From contig CAJXJK010000014.1 in the NCBI GenBank assembly GCA_913054135.1, positions 62,001 to 126,000 on the forward strand: a stretch of DNA of 64,000 nucleotides, read 5' to 3'. The notes under the pieces are model-generated. The model was not told where the DNA came from. It ran no database searches and saw only the letters and a program-made list of their open reading frames with translations. The position numbers and the translations under genes were made by a program. The DNA is from an uncultured Flavobacteriales bacterium. Lineage in GTDB: Bacteria > Bacteroidota > Bacteroidia > Flavobacteriales_D > Crocinitomicaceae. Below, one piece after another: positions 1 through 8,914 of the stretch; positions within the stretch are counted from its first letter, which is position 1, and the number at the start of each line of letters is the position of its first letter.

Positions 1-3000
1 GCGTTCACTGTTACCGTCACCATATCTGTATTTGTACAACCGTTTCCGTCTGTTCCTGTTACAGTATAGATTGTAGTTGCAGTTGGAGTAAACGCAGCAC
101 CATCAGTTACTGAGTTATCCCAAATGTAAGATACACCACCTGTTCCGTTTAAAGTAACTGAAGTACCAGGACAAACCACTTGGTCAGTTCCAGCTCCAAT
201 AACTGGAGCAGCTAAAACAGTAATAGTTACCATGTCGGTATTAATACATCCATTAACATCTGTTCCTGTCACAGTATATGTATCAGTAGCAGAAGGTGAA
301 AAAGCAACTCCATTTGTCACAGAATTGTCCCATGAGTATGATGTCGCTCCAGAACCACTTAATGTAACTGAAGTTCCAGCACAAGCATTTGCATTAGAAC
401 CAGCATCAACTGTTGGAAGATCATTCCAAACAACAGGTGTACCAGAAGCTACTGATAAACAAGGGTCAGTTAAATCTACAACACCTCCACCTAAGTCGTT
501 ACCAACTACGGCTGAGATGTAATAAGTTGTTCCGTAAACTGTACCTCCTCCGAAAGAGAAAGTAGGCGTTGAAGCAGAACCAATTGTAGTTCCTAAAGAA
601 GGACCTGATCCATCATGCAAGTAAAACTGCATTGCGTCATCAATGTCAAATGTTTCGTCATTGTTGTGAGTAGCAGTTGCTGCTCCAGTTCCACAAATAG
701 CGATTGAAGGAGAAGTAACCATTGTACCTGAATTTGTTGTACAAGCACAGTTTTGAACTCCTGAAACGATAGCTGCAGTACATCCATTTGCATCAGTTAC
801 TGTGAAGCTATAAGAAACTCCAGAAGTAATCAAAGCACTAGTCCATGTAGAACCAGCTAATGAACCAGCACCACCCGTTACATTGTAAGGAGCAGTTCCG
901 CCAGCAATATCAAATGTTACTGTGTAAGCAGTGTTACCACCGTTACAAGTTTCAGCTAAATTTGAAGTTGTAGGTGCAGCCGAAACAGTTACAACTGCCT
1001 GGTCAGTGTTTTCACATCCATTAGCATCTGTACCCGTTACTGTGTAAGTTGCTGTTGCACCAGGTGTAAATGCTACACCATTAGTTACAGAATTATCCCA
1101 AGTATATGAAACAGCACCTGATCCACTCAATGTAGCTGAAGATCCAGCACAAATCGTTTGGTCAACACCTGCGTCAACAGTTGGTAAAGGATTAACTGTT
1201 ACTAAAGAGTATTGTACATCTGTACAAGTTCCATCACTGATTTCAACAGTATATTGAGTTTGAACAGTTGGAGAAACATTGATTGTAGCCGTAGTTCCAA
1301 TTACTGTTGTTCCATCATACCAAGTATAAGCAGTGCCACCTGAACCACCTGTAGCAGTTAAAGTAGCTGTTCCTCCAGGGCAGATTCCGACAGTTGCCGT
1401 AGCCGTTCCTGATATTGGAGTAGAAGCCGCAATAGTCACTGCAGCTGAGGCAATACAATTGTCTCCTGTTGTTTGTAGGTAAACATCATAATTACCAGAA
1501 GGTAAATTCGTGAATGTATTACTAGTTTGGAAGTTAACGTTATCTAAACTATACTCGTAGTTTACTCCGTCTCCACCTGAAGCACCAGTAACAGTAATAG
1601 TACCGTTATTAAGTCCACAAGTTGTAGCTGTTGAATTAACAGATCCTCCAATTGGATCGTTTACATCAAATTCTAATGAATCAATTGCAGTCATACAAGA
1701 TCCATCAACATAAACATTTAACTGGTATTGACCAGGGAAGTTGTTCATAGTGAATGTTGCACCTGAATTTGCTTCTTGATCATATAATGTATCTAGACCA
1801 GGTAATTCTGGTTCACTTAATAATAGCCAATCAAATCCTGTTGCATTTGTTGAACCAGATGCGTTTACTGTAACTTCTCCTCCAGGACAAACCGGTACAG
1901 CAGAGTTTGTGTAAACTGCAGTTGGTGCAGGACCATTCGATAATAGTACATCCCAAGCAATTGACATGTTAATCCCTGGTGCAACATAGTATTCGTCTGA
2001 CTGGTACCATGTAGCACCTTCTCTCATTCTTGTTGTTCCAATTCCTGCTGGTCTCGCAACGATATCAGCAAAGAATGTTGCTACAGTATCTTGCGGAACA
2101 CCGGTATAATCGACTTCCATTCCAATCCAGAATAATCCAGTTACAGTAGGTGGAGTGGCGAAGTCGATAAAGTTGTATGCAAAGTCATTTAAATCAGCCA
2201 GGTCAACCGTTTCGGTTGCTAAGATTGTTCCAGGTTCAGTACCATTGTCACCATCTCTCACATAAAAGTTAACTGATCCACCTTGATCACTTACTAGAGC
2301 AAAAGGAACAAGTAGTCTCCTTACTTCAGATGTTGATGTTGCAGTGTGAGGTTCAGCCCACTCATCAATTGGGAATCCAGCAAACATTTCTGCGTGCCCA
2401 CCGAAATATCCTGATGAAGGAGCGCTATACCATGCAAGACCTTCAGTCAAGGCATAATTTCTTAATGTATCACAATCTGTACCAGAGGCTGGCGCAACTA
2501 CAGATACATATCCGAGTTCAGTGTATCCTGTACAAGATCCAAATCCGTTAGTTGCAACAACTGTAATATCATAAGTCCCAACAGTGTAAAAGGTAATTTG
2601 AGGGTCTTCAGATGCAGCAGTTGTTCCGCCTGTATAATCCCAATCAACACCTTGTGTTCCACCAGCAACAGTCCAAGCCCATGAAGTCGGGTCGCCGTTT
2701 GATGCATCTTGGAAAACCACTGTTCCACCTTCAGCAACAATAACAGGACCTGGTCCTGCTGGTACTGATGTGAAATCACATACTGGAGGTCCCGCAGGAT
2801 CACATCCAGGAGAAAGAAGTAAAGAACTTCTGATTCCGTTTAAGATTAAATCCATAAATGCACCTTGTTCAGATGTGAACATTACAGTACAGTTAGAATA
2901 ATCCATGTAGTTTTCATATTGTGTATTCACACCTGAACAAACTTGTTGTGTTCCTGAACAAGAGCCACCATAGTTAAAAGATGGTCCTGCAGTTTGAGGA

Positions 3001-3932
3001 GTGTCAGTAAAACCGTCATCTAATGTACAGTTACCAGACCCACCCCAAGTGTGATCTAACCCTAAATAGTGACCAACTTCGTGTGTTAAGATATTGTCAT
3101 TGTTTACACCTAAGTTGTAGTCAATTACGATTCCGTCAATAGCAGAATTCGGTAGGTACGTAGTAGTAGGTCTGTAAGCATATCCTGCTGTTCCAGAACC
3201 CGCACCATTTGAAATATCGCAAATCCAAACATTTAGGTAATCATTTCTATCCCAAATTGGTTGACCAAGTGGAGCAGATTTCATGGCATTCACTTCACCA
3301 TTATCGTCCGGATCAAACCATGTTTCAGTCGTTTGAATTCTAGTAACACCTGTTTCAGCTAAAGGAAGACCGTTTGGATCTTGAGTCGCTAAACAAAAGT
3401 TAATACCAACGTTTGCAGGCGAAAAGTTGAAAGGTGCGCCTGTTCTGGCATTCACCTGATCTGCATTTGTTAATGAAAAATCCTCAACTAAATCATTGTA
3501 GACATTCATGATGTCGGCATTTGAAACGTTGGTTCCAACACCAACAGCTTCACCTTCGTGAACTACGTGAAAAATAATTGAAATTGTATTAGAACCTGGA
3601 GTTTTAAACCCTCCATTAGACCACTGCATTTGAGAAGCAGCATCTAAATAATCAGCATTGAACTGATCCCAAACACCTTGTTCTTCGTAGTGTTGTTGGG
3701 TTAGTTCGTGTGATTTACAATTATGATTCCCATTGTTAGGGTTGTCATTATTGTTGTATTTCGTGTTTACAGTTCCCTGTTGATTTCCATTGCCGTGGGC
3801 ATTTGGAAGAACTTGAGAACCAATGGTAGTAGGTGTGCTTTGGTTAATCGGCTTAGCTTTATGCTGATTATCCTGAGCAAAACCAGTGGATAGCATCAGT
3901 AAAGAGGCTATACCTAGGTAAATTTTTCTCAT
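1..3932 (-). CDS. Secreted M43 (pappalysin-like) metalloprotease with PKD-like repeats, C-terminus beyond window
   Basis: Open frame of 1310 codons read from the sequence; it runs off the left edge, so the C-terminus (expected T9SS tail) is not seen. ATG at 3930-3932 gives a signal peptide ending GFAQ. The zinc site HEVGHYLGLDH is at residues 284-294 (H284, E285, H288, H294), and the Met-turn NYMDYS has its Met at 343; both are diagnostic of the M43 cytophagalysin/pappalysin group. After the catalytic domain come a PKD-like domain starting near PVCDFTSVPAGPG and then a long array of Ig/PKD-like modules rich in Thr, Val and Gly, including three nearly identical 48-residue units. Such proteases are typically T9SS cargo that act outside the cell or on its surface; substrate unknown. 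No gene lies downstream within the window. Promoter not identified with confidence. Confidence 0.9.
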   Translation of the reverse strand, partial: MRKIYLGIASLLMLSTGFAQDNQHKAKPINQSTPTTIGSQVLPNAHGNGNQQGTVNTKYNNNDNPNNGNHNCKSHELTQQHYEEQGVWDQFNADYLDAASQMQWSNGGFKTPGSNTISIIFHVVHEGEAVGVGTNVSNADIMNVYNDLVEDFSLTNADQVNARTGAPFNFSPANVGINFCLATQDPNGLPLAETGVTRIQTTETWFDPDDNGEVNAMKSAPLGQPIWDRNDYLNVWICDISNGAGSGTAGYAYRPTTTYLPNSAIDGIVIDYNLGVNNDNILTHEVGHYLGLDHTWGGSGNCTLDDGFTDTPQTAGPSFNYGGSCSGTQQVCSGVNTQYENYMDYSNCTVMFTSEQGAFMDLILNGIRSSLLLSPGCDPAGPPVCDFTSVPAGPGPVIVAEGGTVVFQDASNGDPTSWAWTVAGGTQGVDWDYTGGTTAASEDPQITFYTVGTYDITVVATNGFGSCTGYTELGYVSVVAPASGTDCDTLRNYALTEGLAWYSAPSSGYFGGHAEMFAGFPIDEWAEPHTATSTSEVRRLLVPFALVSDQGGSVNFYVRDGDNGTEPGTILATETVDLADLNDFAYNFIDFATPPTVTGLFWIGMEVDYTGVPQDTVATFFADIVARPAGIGTTRMREGATWYQSDEYYVAPGINMSIAWDVLLSNGPAPTAVYTNSAVPVCPGGEVTVNASGSTNATGFDWLLLSEPELPGLDTLYDQEANSGATFTMNNFPGQYQLNVYVDGSCMTAIDSLEFDVNDPIGGSVNSTATTCGLNNGTITVTGASGGDGVNYEYSLDNVNFQTSNTFTNLPSGNYDVYLQTTGDNCIASAAVTIAASTPISGTATATVGICPGGTATLTATGGSGGTAYTWYDGTTVIGTTATINVSPTVQTQYTVEISDGTCTDVQYSLVTVNPLPTVDAGVDQTICAGSSATLSGSGAVSYTWDNSVTNGVAFTPGATATYTVTGTDANGCENTDQAVVTVSAAPTTSNLAETCNGGNTAYTVTFDIAGGTAPYNVTGGAGSLAGSTWTSALITSGVSYSFTVTDANGCTAAIVSGVQNCACTTNSGTMVTSPSIAICGTGAATATHNNDETFDIDDAMQFYLHDGSGPSLGTTIGSASTPTFSFGGGTVYGTTYYISAVVGNDLGGGVVDLTDPCLSVASGTPVVWNDLPTVDAGSNANACAGTSVTLSGSGATSYSWDNSVTNGVAFSPSATDTYTVTGTDVNGCINTDMVTITVLAAPVIGAGTDQVVCPGTSVTLNGTGGVSYIWDNSVTDGAAFTPTATTIYTVTGTDGNGCTNTDMVTVTVN
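24..167 (-). repeat. 48-codon Ig/PKD-like repeat unit, copy 1
   Basis: 144-nt unit inside the metalloprotease gene, from GTSVTLNGTGG to CTNTD. It carries the core WDNSVT and the TYTVTGTD-type end shared with the copies at 234-377 and 1002-1145. All three copies are exactly 144 nt long by my alignment. Confidence 0.85.
234..377 (-). repeat. 48-codon Ig/PKD-like repeat unit, copy 2
   Basis: 144-nt unit from GTSVTLSGSGA to CINTD, in frame with copy 1 and offset from it by 210 nt (70 codons). It shares WDNSVTNGVAF with copy 3. Confidence 0.85.
1002..1145 (-). repeat. 48-codon Ig/PKD-like repeat unit, copy 3
   Basis: 144-nt unit from GSSATLSGSGA to CENTD. It is separated from copy 2 by unrelated modules (offset 768 nt, 256 codons), so the repeat family is dispersed rather than strictly tandem. 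Confidence 0.85.
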
Positions 3933-4031
3933 GGTTTGTTTAGTTTATAAATTTGACTTGTGAAGATATCAAAATAAACTGAGAATCTAGAATTTAAAGT
4001 GGTAAAAAAGAAGGGGTTACGAACTGAATAT

Positions 4032-4577
4032 TTAGTTCAAATTCAATTTGTATTTTCTGAAGAATTGATCCCAATCCCATAGGAAGTTGGACATGAGTTC
4101 ATCCATTCTCTTCAGAAAGAGTGGGTTAGGGGTCTTCATGTTCTTGAAATAATCTTCTTGGTAGTCGTTTAATTCGAATTCATGAAATACTGCCTTCGAC
4201 ATGCCGTACAAGACATTTTTCGAAGGGTGATTTACTTTAGATATTGAGCTTGCCGTTTCATTCAGTAAGTCTTCAAAGTCTCTAAAGGTCATTTCATAAA
4301 TGTTGGCGAACTTCTCAATAATAAATTTTCGAATTTCTGCGGCTTCTTCAACTTCGAAATGGTCAGTTAAAAAATTAAGATTCCCCACAGTGACAATCAA
4401 AAGAAACTTATCTGAGCTATTCTCTTTCATGTTTGGAATGTACACGAAAGCAGGATCTTCAATGATCATTTCTTGAATAGTGTCAAAACTATTTTCAGTG
4501 ATTTCGAAAATTGAATTCACGAATACATTTGCAAGCTTTTCAGCTCCAATTTTCCGTTTTATTAAACTGCCTAACAT
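4032..4577 (-). CDS. Hypothetical protein, 181 aa
   Basis: I do not recognise a family. ATG start, 181 residues, no signal peptide and no membrane segment, so probably cytoplasmic. It is mostly helical by composition, with many Glu/Phe/Asn residues and a C-terminal aromatic patch (FLWDWDQFF). It follows the CCA-enzyme gene on the same strand after a 97-bp gap and could be co-transcribed with it, but nothing in the sequence links their functions. The gap contains a single DnaA-box-like 9-mer, discussed under rejected items. Codon use and base composition look like the neighbours, so I take it as a real gene restricted to related Bacteroidota. Confidence 0.75.
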   Translation of the reverse strand: MLGSLIKRKIGAEKLANVFVNSIFEITENSFDTIQEMIIEDPAFVYIPNMKENSSDKFLLIVTVGNLNFLTDHFEVEEAAEIRKFIIEKFANIYEMTFRDFEDLLNETASSISKVNHPSKNVLYGMSKAVFHEFELNDYQEDYFKNMKTPNPLFLKRMDELMSNFLWDWDQFFRKYKLNLN

Positions 4578-4674
4578 TCTACCAAATTTCTTAATCCGCT
4601 AAGATATGTGAGATTAGGTGACGTTTTAGGACGGTTGAATTGAGTTATCCACAAGAAAAAGTGAAGTCTAACTG

Positions 4675-6090
4675 TTATTTTTTGGGAACAGAAAGATTCA
4701 TTTCTGCCGCTTTAATGAGCATGAATTCATATGCTTCATTGTAATTGTTCTTAATTTTCCCCTCAAGAATTGCTTCTTTTATTTCGTTCTTCAAATCACC
4801 AACTATTTTGCAAGGGGTGAGTTGAAAAATATCCATAATCTCTCTACCAGAGATTGGAGGTTGAAAATTTCTGATCTGATCTTTTTCTTCAACATCCCTC
4901 AGTTTCTTCTTCACTTTCTCAAAGTTGGCCTTGTATTTTTGAACTTTGAAATCGTTTTTAGAGGTAATATCGGCATTGCACAAGGTCATGAGGTCATCAA
5001 TGTCATCACCAGCTTCAAACAGTAATCTTCTTACAGCAGTGTCTGTTACATTACCATTTACTAGTGAAATTGGTCTTAAATGCAGTCGTACAAGCTTTTG
5101 AACATACTTCATTTTATGGTCAAGAGGAAGTTTTAAATGCTTGAAAATTTTCGGAGTTAATCTTGCTCCAAGGTCTTCATGTCCATGAAATGTCCATCCA
5201 ACTTTGTCGTTAAACCTCTTAGTTGGAGGCTTTGCAATGTCGTGCATGATTGCTGCCCACCTTAACCATAAATCATCAGTGTCTTCACAAATGTTATCTA
5301 GCACTTCTAAGGTATGATAGAAGTTGTCTTTATGCGATTTACCATTTTTAACTTCGACTCCGTGAAGGGCAACCATCTCAGGGAAAAATTGATGTAAAAG
5401 TTTGGTGTCAAAAAGTAATTTGAATCCTACAGATGGTTTTGAAGAGAGTATGATCTTATTAAGTTCCGTGATTATTCTCTCTTTGGATATTATATCAAGT
5501 CGCTTTGCGTTTTTTCGAATAGATTCGAGAGATTCTGCTTCAATTTTAAAGTTGAGTTGAGATGCGAACCTCACAGCTCTCATCATTCTTAAAGGATCGT
5601 CAGAATATGTTTGATCAGGTTGCAAAGGCGTTCTAATGATCTTCTTTTGGATATCCTCTAATCCTTCAAATGGATCTAGAACTTCACCGAAAGTAGATTT
5701 ACTTATACTTATTGCCAGTGCATTAATCGTAAAGTCTCTTCTGTTTTGATCGTCTTGCAAACTGCCGTTTTCAACTATTGGTTTTCTTGAGTCTCTTTGG
5801 TAAGACTCTTTTCGAGCGCCAACAAATTCAATCTCTAGTCCGTCAAAAACAAATGCGGCAGTTCCGAAATTCTTATAGTAAGCCACTTTCTTTACCTCTA
5901 GTCTTTCGGCAACTTTTTGAGCTAGGTCGATTCCGCTTCCCAATACCACGAAATCAATGTCTTTAGAAACTCTTTTTAATATAAGATCTCTCACAAACCC
6001 TCCAATTACAAAAGTAGAAGTTCCGTTTTCAGAAGATACTTCAGAAATTGCTTTGAAAATTGGATGCGATAAATGTTCTTTAAGATTCAC
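4675..6090 (-). CDS. cca: CCA tRNA nucleotidyltransferase-type enzyme with HD domain
   Basis: 471 residues, normal for the Bacteroidota HD-containing tRNA nucleotidyltransferases, which add or repair the 3' CCA end of tRNA in the cytoplasm. Order of domains: class II nucleotidyltransferase head with GGFVRD at 30-35 and the catalytic pair D44/D46 in SKDIDF; the RRDFTINALA motif that follows the head; RNA- and SrmB-binding helical region (DPLRMMRAVRFASQL); then an HD hydrolase-like domain (MHDIAKPPT). Start is GTG, sharing one base with the TAG stop of the upstream tsaC gene (TAGTG), so the two are translationally coupled. A poly(A) polymerase role cannot be excluded from sequence alone, because the families share this head domain, but only one such enzyme is visible here. 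Confidence 0.9.
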   Translation of the reverse strand: MNLKEHLSHPIFKAISEVSSENGTSTFVIGGFVRDLILKRVSKDIDFVVLGSGIDLAQKVAERLEVKKVAYYKNFGTAAFVFDGLEIEFVGARKESYQRDSRKPIVENGSLQDDQNRRDFTINALAISISKSTFGEVLDPFEGLEDIQKKIIRTPLQPDQTYSDDPLRMMRAVRFASQLNFKIEAESLESIRKNAKRLDIISKERIITELNKIILSSKPSVGFKLLFDTKLLHQFFPEMVALHGVEVKNGKSHKDNFYHTLEVLDNICEDTDDLWLRWAAIMHDIAKPPTKRFNDKVGWTFHGHEDLGARLTPKIFKHLKLPLDHKMKYVQKLVRLHLRPISLVNGNVTDTAVRRLLFEAGDDIDDLMTLCNADITSKNDFKVQKYKANFEKVKKKLRDVEEKDQIRNFQPPISGREIMDIFQLTPCKIVGDLKNEIKEAILEGKIKNNYNEAYEFMLIKAAEMNLSVPKK

Positions 6091-6650
6091 TATTTTCGGA
6101 TGATTTGGATTTCGCTTTTCTCAGAGATTTTAATGATCTGAGAAGACTGTGAGCTATTTGAAAGTTCAGGAAGATAAACTACGTAATCAACCTGATTTTT
6201 TATTTCATCACTTATTTCGTTAAAACCATTTGGGTTAGGTTCGCCGCTTATATTCGCAGACGTAGAAACAATACCTGATTTCAATTTTTGGATGAGTTTA
6301 TTGCAAAAATCATTTTTTGCTAGCCTAATTGCCAAAGATTTATCTGAGGCTAAAAGCTTGGGTGATACATACTGTCCGTTCGGGTATACAATAGTTAAAG
6401 GTTTGTCGGCACAGTCAATGAGATCATAGCAAACTTCTGGTATTTCTTTGACATATCTACCTAAAAGATGCTCAGAGTTTACAAGGATTAGCATGCCGTT
6501 TTTATCTGCTCTCTTTTTAATTGAAATGATCTTATCAATTGCTTCCTCGTTCTTAGGGTCACAGCCTAAACCCCAAATAGTATCAGTGGGATAAAGTATG
6601 ACTCCACCTTCTTTTATTGTTTTTACCGCTTGGTCTATTTCTGAATTCAC
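6090..6650 (-). CDS. tsaC: L-threonylcarbamoyladenylate synthase (TsaC/YrdC/Sua5 family)
   Basis: 186 residues, a single YrdC domain without the C-terminal Sua5 extension, hence the TsaC-type architecture. It makes threonylcarbamoyl-AMP from ATP, threonine and bicarbonate, the first step of t6A37 tRNA modification. Visible motifs are the N-terminal PTDTIWGLG nucleotide loop, the KKRADKNGM basic stretch and STSANISGEPNP near residue 135. The start is GTG. A promoter-like TTG-N18-TAAATTTG sits directly upstream with its -7 element only 4 nt from the GTG, suggesting an almost leaderless message. It overlaps the following tRNA nucleotidyltransferase gene by one base, so two tRNA-maturation enzymes form one operon. 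Confidence 0.93.
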   Translation of the reverse strand: MNSEIDQAVKTIKEGGVILYPTDTIWGLGCDPKNEEAIDKIISIKKRADKNGMLILVNSEHLLGRYVKEIPEVCYDLIDCADKPLTIVYPNGQYVSPKLLASDKSLAIRLAKNDFCNKLIQKLKSGIVSTSANISGEPNPNGFNEISDEIKNQVDYVVYLPELSNSSQSSQIIKISEKSEIQIIRK

Positions 6651-6654
6651 TATG

Positions 6655-6683
6655 CAAATTTACATCAAAAAAAATCCTCCCAA
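6655..6683 (-). promoter_or_regulatory. Promoter of tsaC-cca, overlapping the upstream terminator
   Basis: On the minus strand TTG (6683-6681), 18 nt, then TAAATTTG (6662-6655), an exact Bacteroidetes -33/-7 pair. The TTG lies inside the terminator hairpin of the upstream gene. The -7 element ends 4 nt before the GTG codon. Confidence 0.6.
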
Positions 6684-6702
6684 CAAAAATGAAGGGAGGA
6701 TT
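6663..6702 (-). terminator. Rho-independent terminator of the 6722-7741 gene
   Basis: Perfect 9-bp stem AATCCTCCC (6694-6702 on the minus strand) with GGGAGGATT (6673-6681), 12-nt loop, followed on the minus strand by a run of T (TTTTTTTT) and GATG. It lies 20 nt past the stop codon. Confidence 0.9.
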
Positions 6703-6721
6703 AAGTATAAAGTTTTTAATC

Positions 6722-7741
6722 TTATTTCACGATCAACTTTTTTGTGATTACGGCATCACCTTTTTTGAACTGAACGAAATAAACTCCTGTTTCATATTCT
6801 GAAACCTCAAGGTTTACATTTTGAGATGGATTTTTGATAGAATTAACTTCTTGTCCAATCGCATTCAAAATTAAAATCTCTGCAGTGTTTTCAGGTGAAG
6901 TGATGTTCACTATATCATTTGCAGGGTTAGGATATAAACTTACTTCGTCTGCCGATAAACTTTCTTCAAATCCAACATCTTCTAAGTTAATAGAAGAGTA
7001 AACAGCTGTATATCCACCATTAAACAAGTTTGAGTTGATTTGGATATCAGCATGAATTAAAATTGCTTCATTTTGATTTGCAAGGTCGTAATAAGAATAA
7101 ATGGTTCTTGTCAGTGTACCATTCGCGATACCTAACATTCCTAAGTCAATTACGGCGGCAATTGTTTCGTCAAGTTTTATTCTAATCACATTCGGAAAAG
7201 AAGTGTAGCCTAATTCTAATGTTCCTGTTCCGTCAGCTGTAACAATGCAATTTCCTGCTGTAGTAGCCGAGTTTCCATAAACTTCTGCCGTTCCATAAGT
7301 TGAATCAGAATAAGTTTGACCTTGTACCATAGGAAGTTCCATCATTTTAAGAGGGTCAGTATCATACATAACTAATGCCTCATTGCCATCAATGACTGCA
7401 ATGTATCCGTAAGAAACTACTGAATCTTCATAATTGGTGAAGAAATTAGCTGCTCCATTAGCTAAATCATCATGATAATCAGCTAATGGGTAGTTTCCGA
7501 AATTTGGTGAGTCAGATGCGTTCTTAATCGTATCCAAAGATGTTACTCCTGAATAAGTAGTTAGAGTGCTGTAATCCCACGCTACTCCGGCTCCTGAGAT
7601 TCCATCTAAATTAGCCGCCGAGCTATCAGCAACATAATATGTTTGAGAATCACCTGCTGAGAGGGTATCATCTACTGTATAAGTTTGGGCGCTTACCGCA
7701 TAAGAAGCTAAAGCTAAAATACCAAGTAAAACTTTTTTCAT
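6722..7741 (-). CDS. Secreted T9SS type A cargo protein, paralogue of 7811-8842
   Basis: 339 residues. Signal peptide MKKVLLGILALASYAVSAQ; mature part of unknown fold, rich in Asp, Ser, Thr and Tyr; C-terminal T9SS type A sorting domain from about residue 265, with LYPNPAND, then ILNAIGQEV and the final GVYFVQFKKGDAVITKKLIVK-like tail. It is about half identical by eye to the next gene upstream over the whole length (shared YYV.DS.AANLD, GAGV.WDYST and YSYYD blocks), so the pair arose by tandem duplication. Expected to be exported through the T9SS and then released or anchored at the surface; no catalytic motif seen. It has its own -7 element and a strong terminator. Confidence 0.88.
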   Translation of the reverse strand: MKKVLLGILALASYAVSAQTYTVDDTLSAGDSQTYYVADSSAANLDGISGAGVAWDYSTLTTYSGVTSLDTIKNASDSPNFGNYPLADYHDDLANGAANFFTNYEDSVVSYGYIAVIDGNEALVMYDTDPLKMMELPMVQGQTYSDSTYGTAEVYGNSATTAGNCIVTADGTGTLELGYTSFPNVIRIKLDETIAAVIDLGMLGIANGTLTRTIYSYYDLANQNEAILIHADIQINSNLFNGGYTAVYSSINLEDVGFEESLSADEVSLYPNPANDIVNITSPENTAEILILNAIGQEVNSIKNPSQNVNLEVSEYETGVYFVQFKKGDAVITKKLIVK

Positions 7742-7765
7742 ATTGATAGTTATTTGAGTGAGTTA

Positions 7766-7773
7766 CAAATTTA
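7766..7773 (-). promoter_or_regulatory. -7 element of the 6722-7741 gene
   Basis: TAAATTTG on the minus strand, exact match to TAnnTTTG, 24 nt before the ATG. No clear TTG at the -33 position. An imperfect inverted repeat (TCAGG at 7786-7790 with CCTGA at 7799-7803) lies just upstream, behind the end of the neighbouring gene. Confidence 0.5.
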
Positions 7774-7810
7774 TGCAATTCTAAGTCAGGCTCTCATACC
7801 TGAATCAGAA

Positions 7811-8842
7811 TTATTTGAACACTACTTTCTGAATAGCTTTTTTTCCGTTCTCAACAGTTGTTAAAACATATGTTCCTCTTTTGAATTTAGAAACATCAAG
7901 TTTTGTGAATGAACCTAAGTTTTCACCAACATAAACAACTTTTCCTGAAACGTCAGTTAAAGTGATTTTTTCAATTGAGTTAGACCCAAAGTTGATAAAG
8001 TCAGAAGCAGGGTTAGGATAAACCAAAGGTTGCTCAACTTTTTCATCATTAATTCCTGATGAAGAATTCACATCAAAAGTAGAGTATACTGCTTGAAAGT
8101 CTCCTCCAAATCCAGTTGCTTGCACATCAATGTTTGCGTGAATGAACACAGGTAATGATTGCGAAGTGTGGTCGTAGTAAGAATAAACTGTTCTAGTTAC
8201 ATCTCCTGTTTGAACCGGGATTGGTGGTGGAGGTGTAATTGTAGCAGTTAAAGTTTCAACTAACTTAATTCTAATCACGTTAGGAACGATTGTTCCACCA
8301 ATGTTAATAGAACCTGTTCCGTCAGCAGTTACAGTAACCGAACCAACTTGTGGTTCACCAGCAATACTTAAACCAGGAACATCTATAGTACCTTCAATAA
8401 TATCAGTGAAGCTATCTCCCTGATTCATTGGGAATTCTAAAGTTTTCATGATGTTTACATCATGCTTAATAGTAATCTCATTTCCGTCTACAGAAAATAC
8501 ATAACCATGACAAACCACTGAATCATCTAGGTTTTCATAAAATATTGAAGTTCCACCATTCATTACGTCATTGTAATAAGCATTAGGAAAACTAGCCGCC
8601 TGAGGGCTGTCTGCAGCAGCAATAATTGTGTCTAAGTTCGTTGGCGAACCAGGATATCCTGTAATTGTACTGTAGTCCCAAGTAACACCAGCACCTGTTG
8701 TTGCGTCTAAATTAGCCGCTAAACTGTCCATTACATAGTAATTTTGTGCATCTCCAACGGTAATGCTATCGGCAGCTGCGTAAGTTTGGGCTAATGCACC
8801 TAAACTTGAAAGAGCCATAAAGCTGAGTAAAACTTTTTTCAT
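7811..8842 (-). CDS. Secreted T9SS type A cargo protein, paralogue of 6722-7741
   Basis: 343 residues. Signal peptide MKKVLLSFMALSSLGALAQ. The mature domain matches the neighbouring paralogue (GDAQNYYVMDSLAANLD, GAGVTWDYSTITGY, DSVV.HGY, RTVYSYYD). T9SS type A tail near residue 270 (PLVYPNPASDFINF; ISKFKRGTYVL-type end). It differs by a Pro-rich insertion (TPPPPIPV) near residue 208. Function of the mature domain is unknown. Only 69 bp separate the paralogues, and the downstream copy has its own -7 element, so they may be transcribed separately or together. Divergent from the MMPL exporter, 72 bp away. Confidence 0.87.
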   Translation of the reverse strand: MKKVLLSFMALSSLGALAQTYAAADSITVGDAQNYYVMDSLAANLDATTGAGVTWDYSTITGYPGSPTNLDTIIAAADSPQAASFPNAYYNDVMNGGTSIFYENLDDSVVCHGYVFSVDGNEITIKHDVNIMKTLEFPMNQGDSFTDIIEGTIDVPGLSIAGEPQVGSVTVTADGTGSINIGGTIVPNVIRIKLVETLTATITPPPPIPVQTGDVTRTVYSYYDHTSQSLPVFIHANIDVQATGFGGDFQAVYSTFDVNSSSGINDEKVEQPLVYPNPASDFINFGSNSIEKITLTDVSGKVVYVGENLGSFTKLDVSKFKRGTYVLTTVENGKKAIQKVVFK

Positions 8843-8914
8843 AATTCTTTGTTTCTAGTTATAGATTTTGGTCTTAAATGTTCAAATTTGTTCACGCTTT
8901 AAAACTACAAAAGG

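Noticed and set aside
232-522. Open frame of 96 residues on the plus strand
   Set aside because: Antisense to repeat units of the M43 protease; Ser/Thr/Pro-rich composition from the opposite strand, no start context.
2330-2803. Short plus- and minus-strand frames of 73 and 101 residues
   Set aside because: They lie in other frames within the metalloprotease coding region, which is open throughout.
4645-4653. TTATCCACA, a perfect DnaA-box 9-mer, in the gap between the unknown gene and the CCA enzyme gene
   Set aside because: Only one copy; a 9-mer is expected about once by chance in a 64-kb window on two strands, and there is no box cluster, AT-rich unwinding element or dnaA/dnaN nearby, so no origin is claimed.
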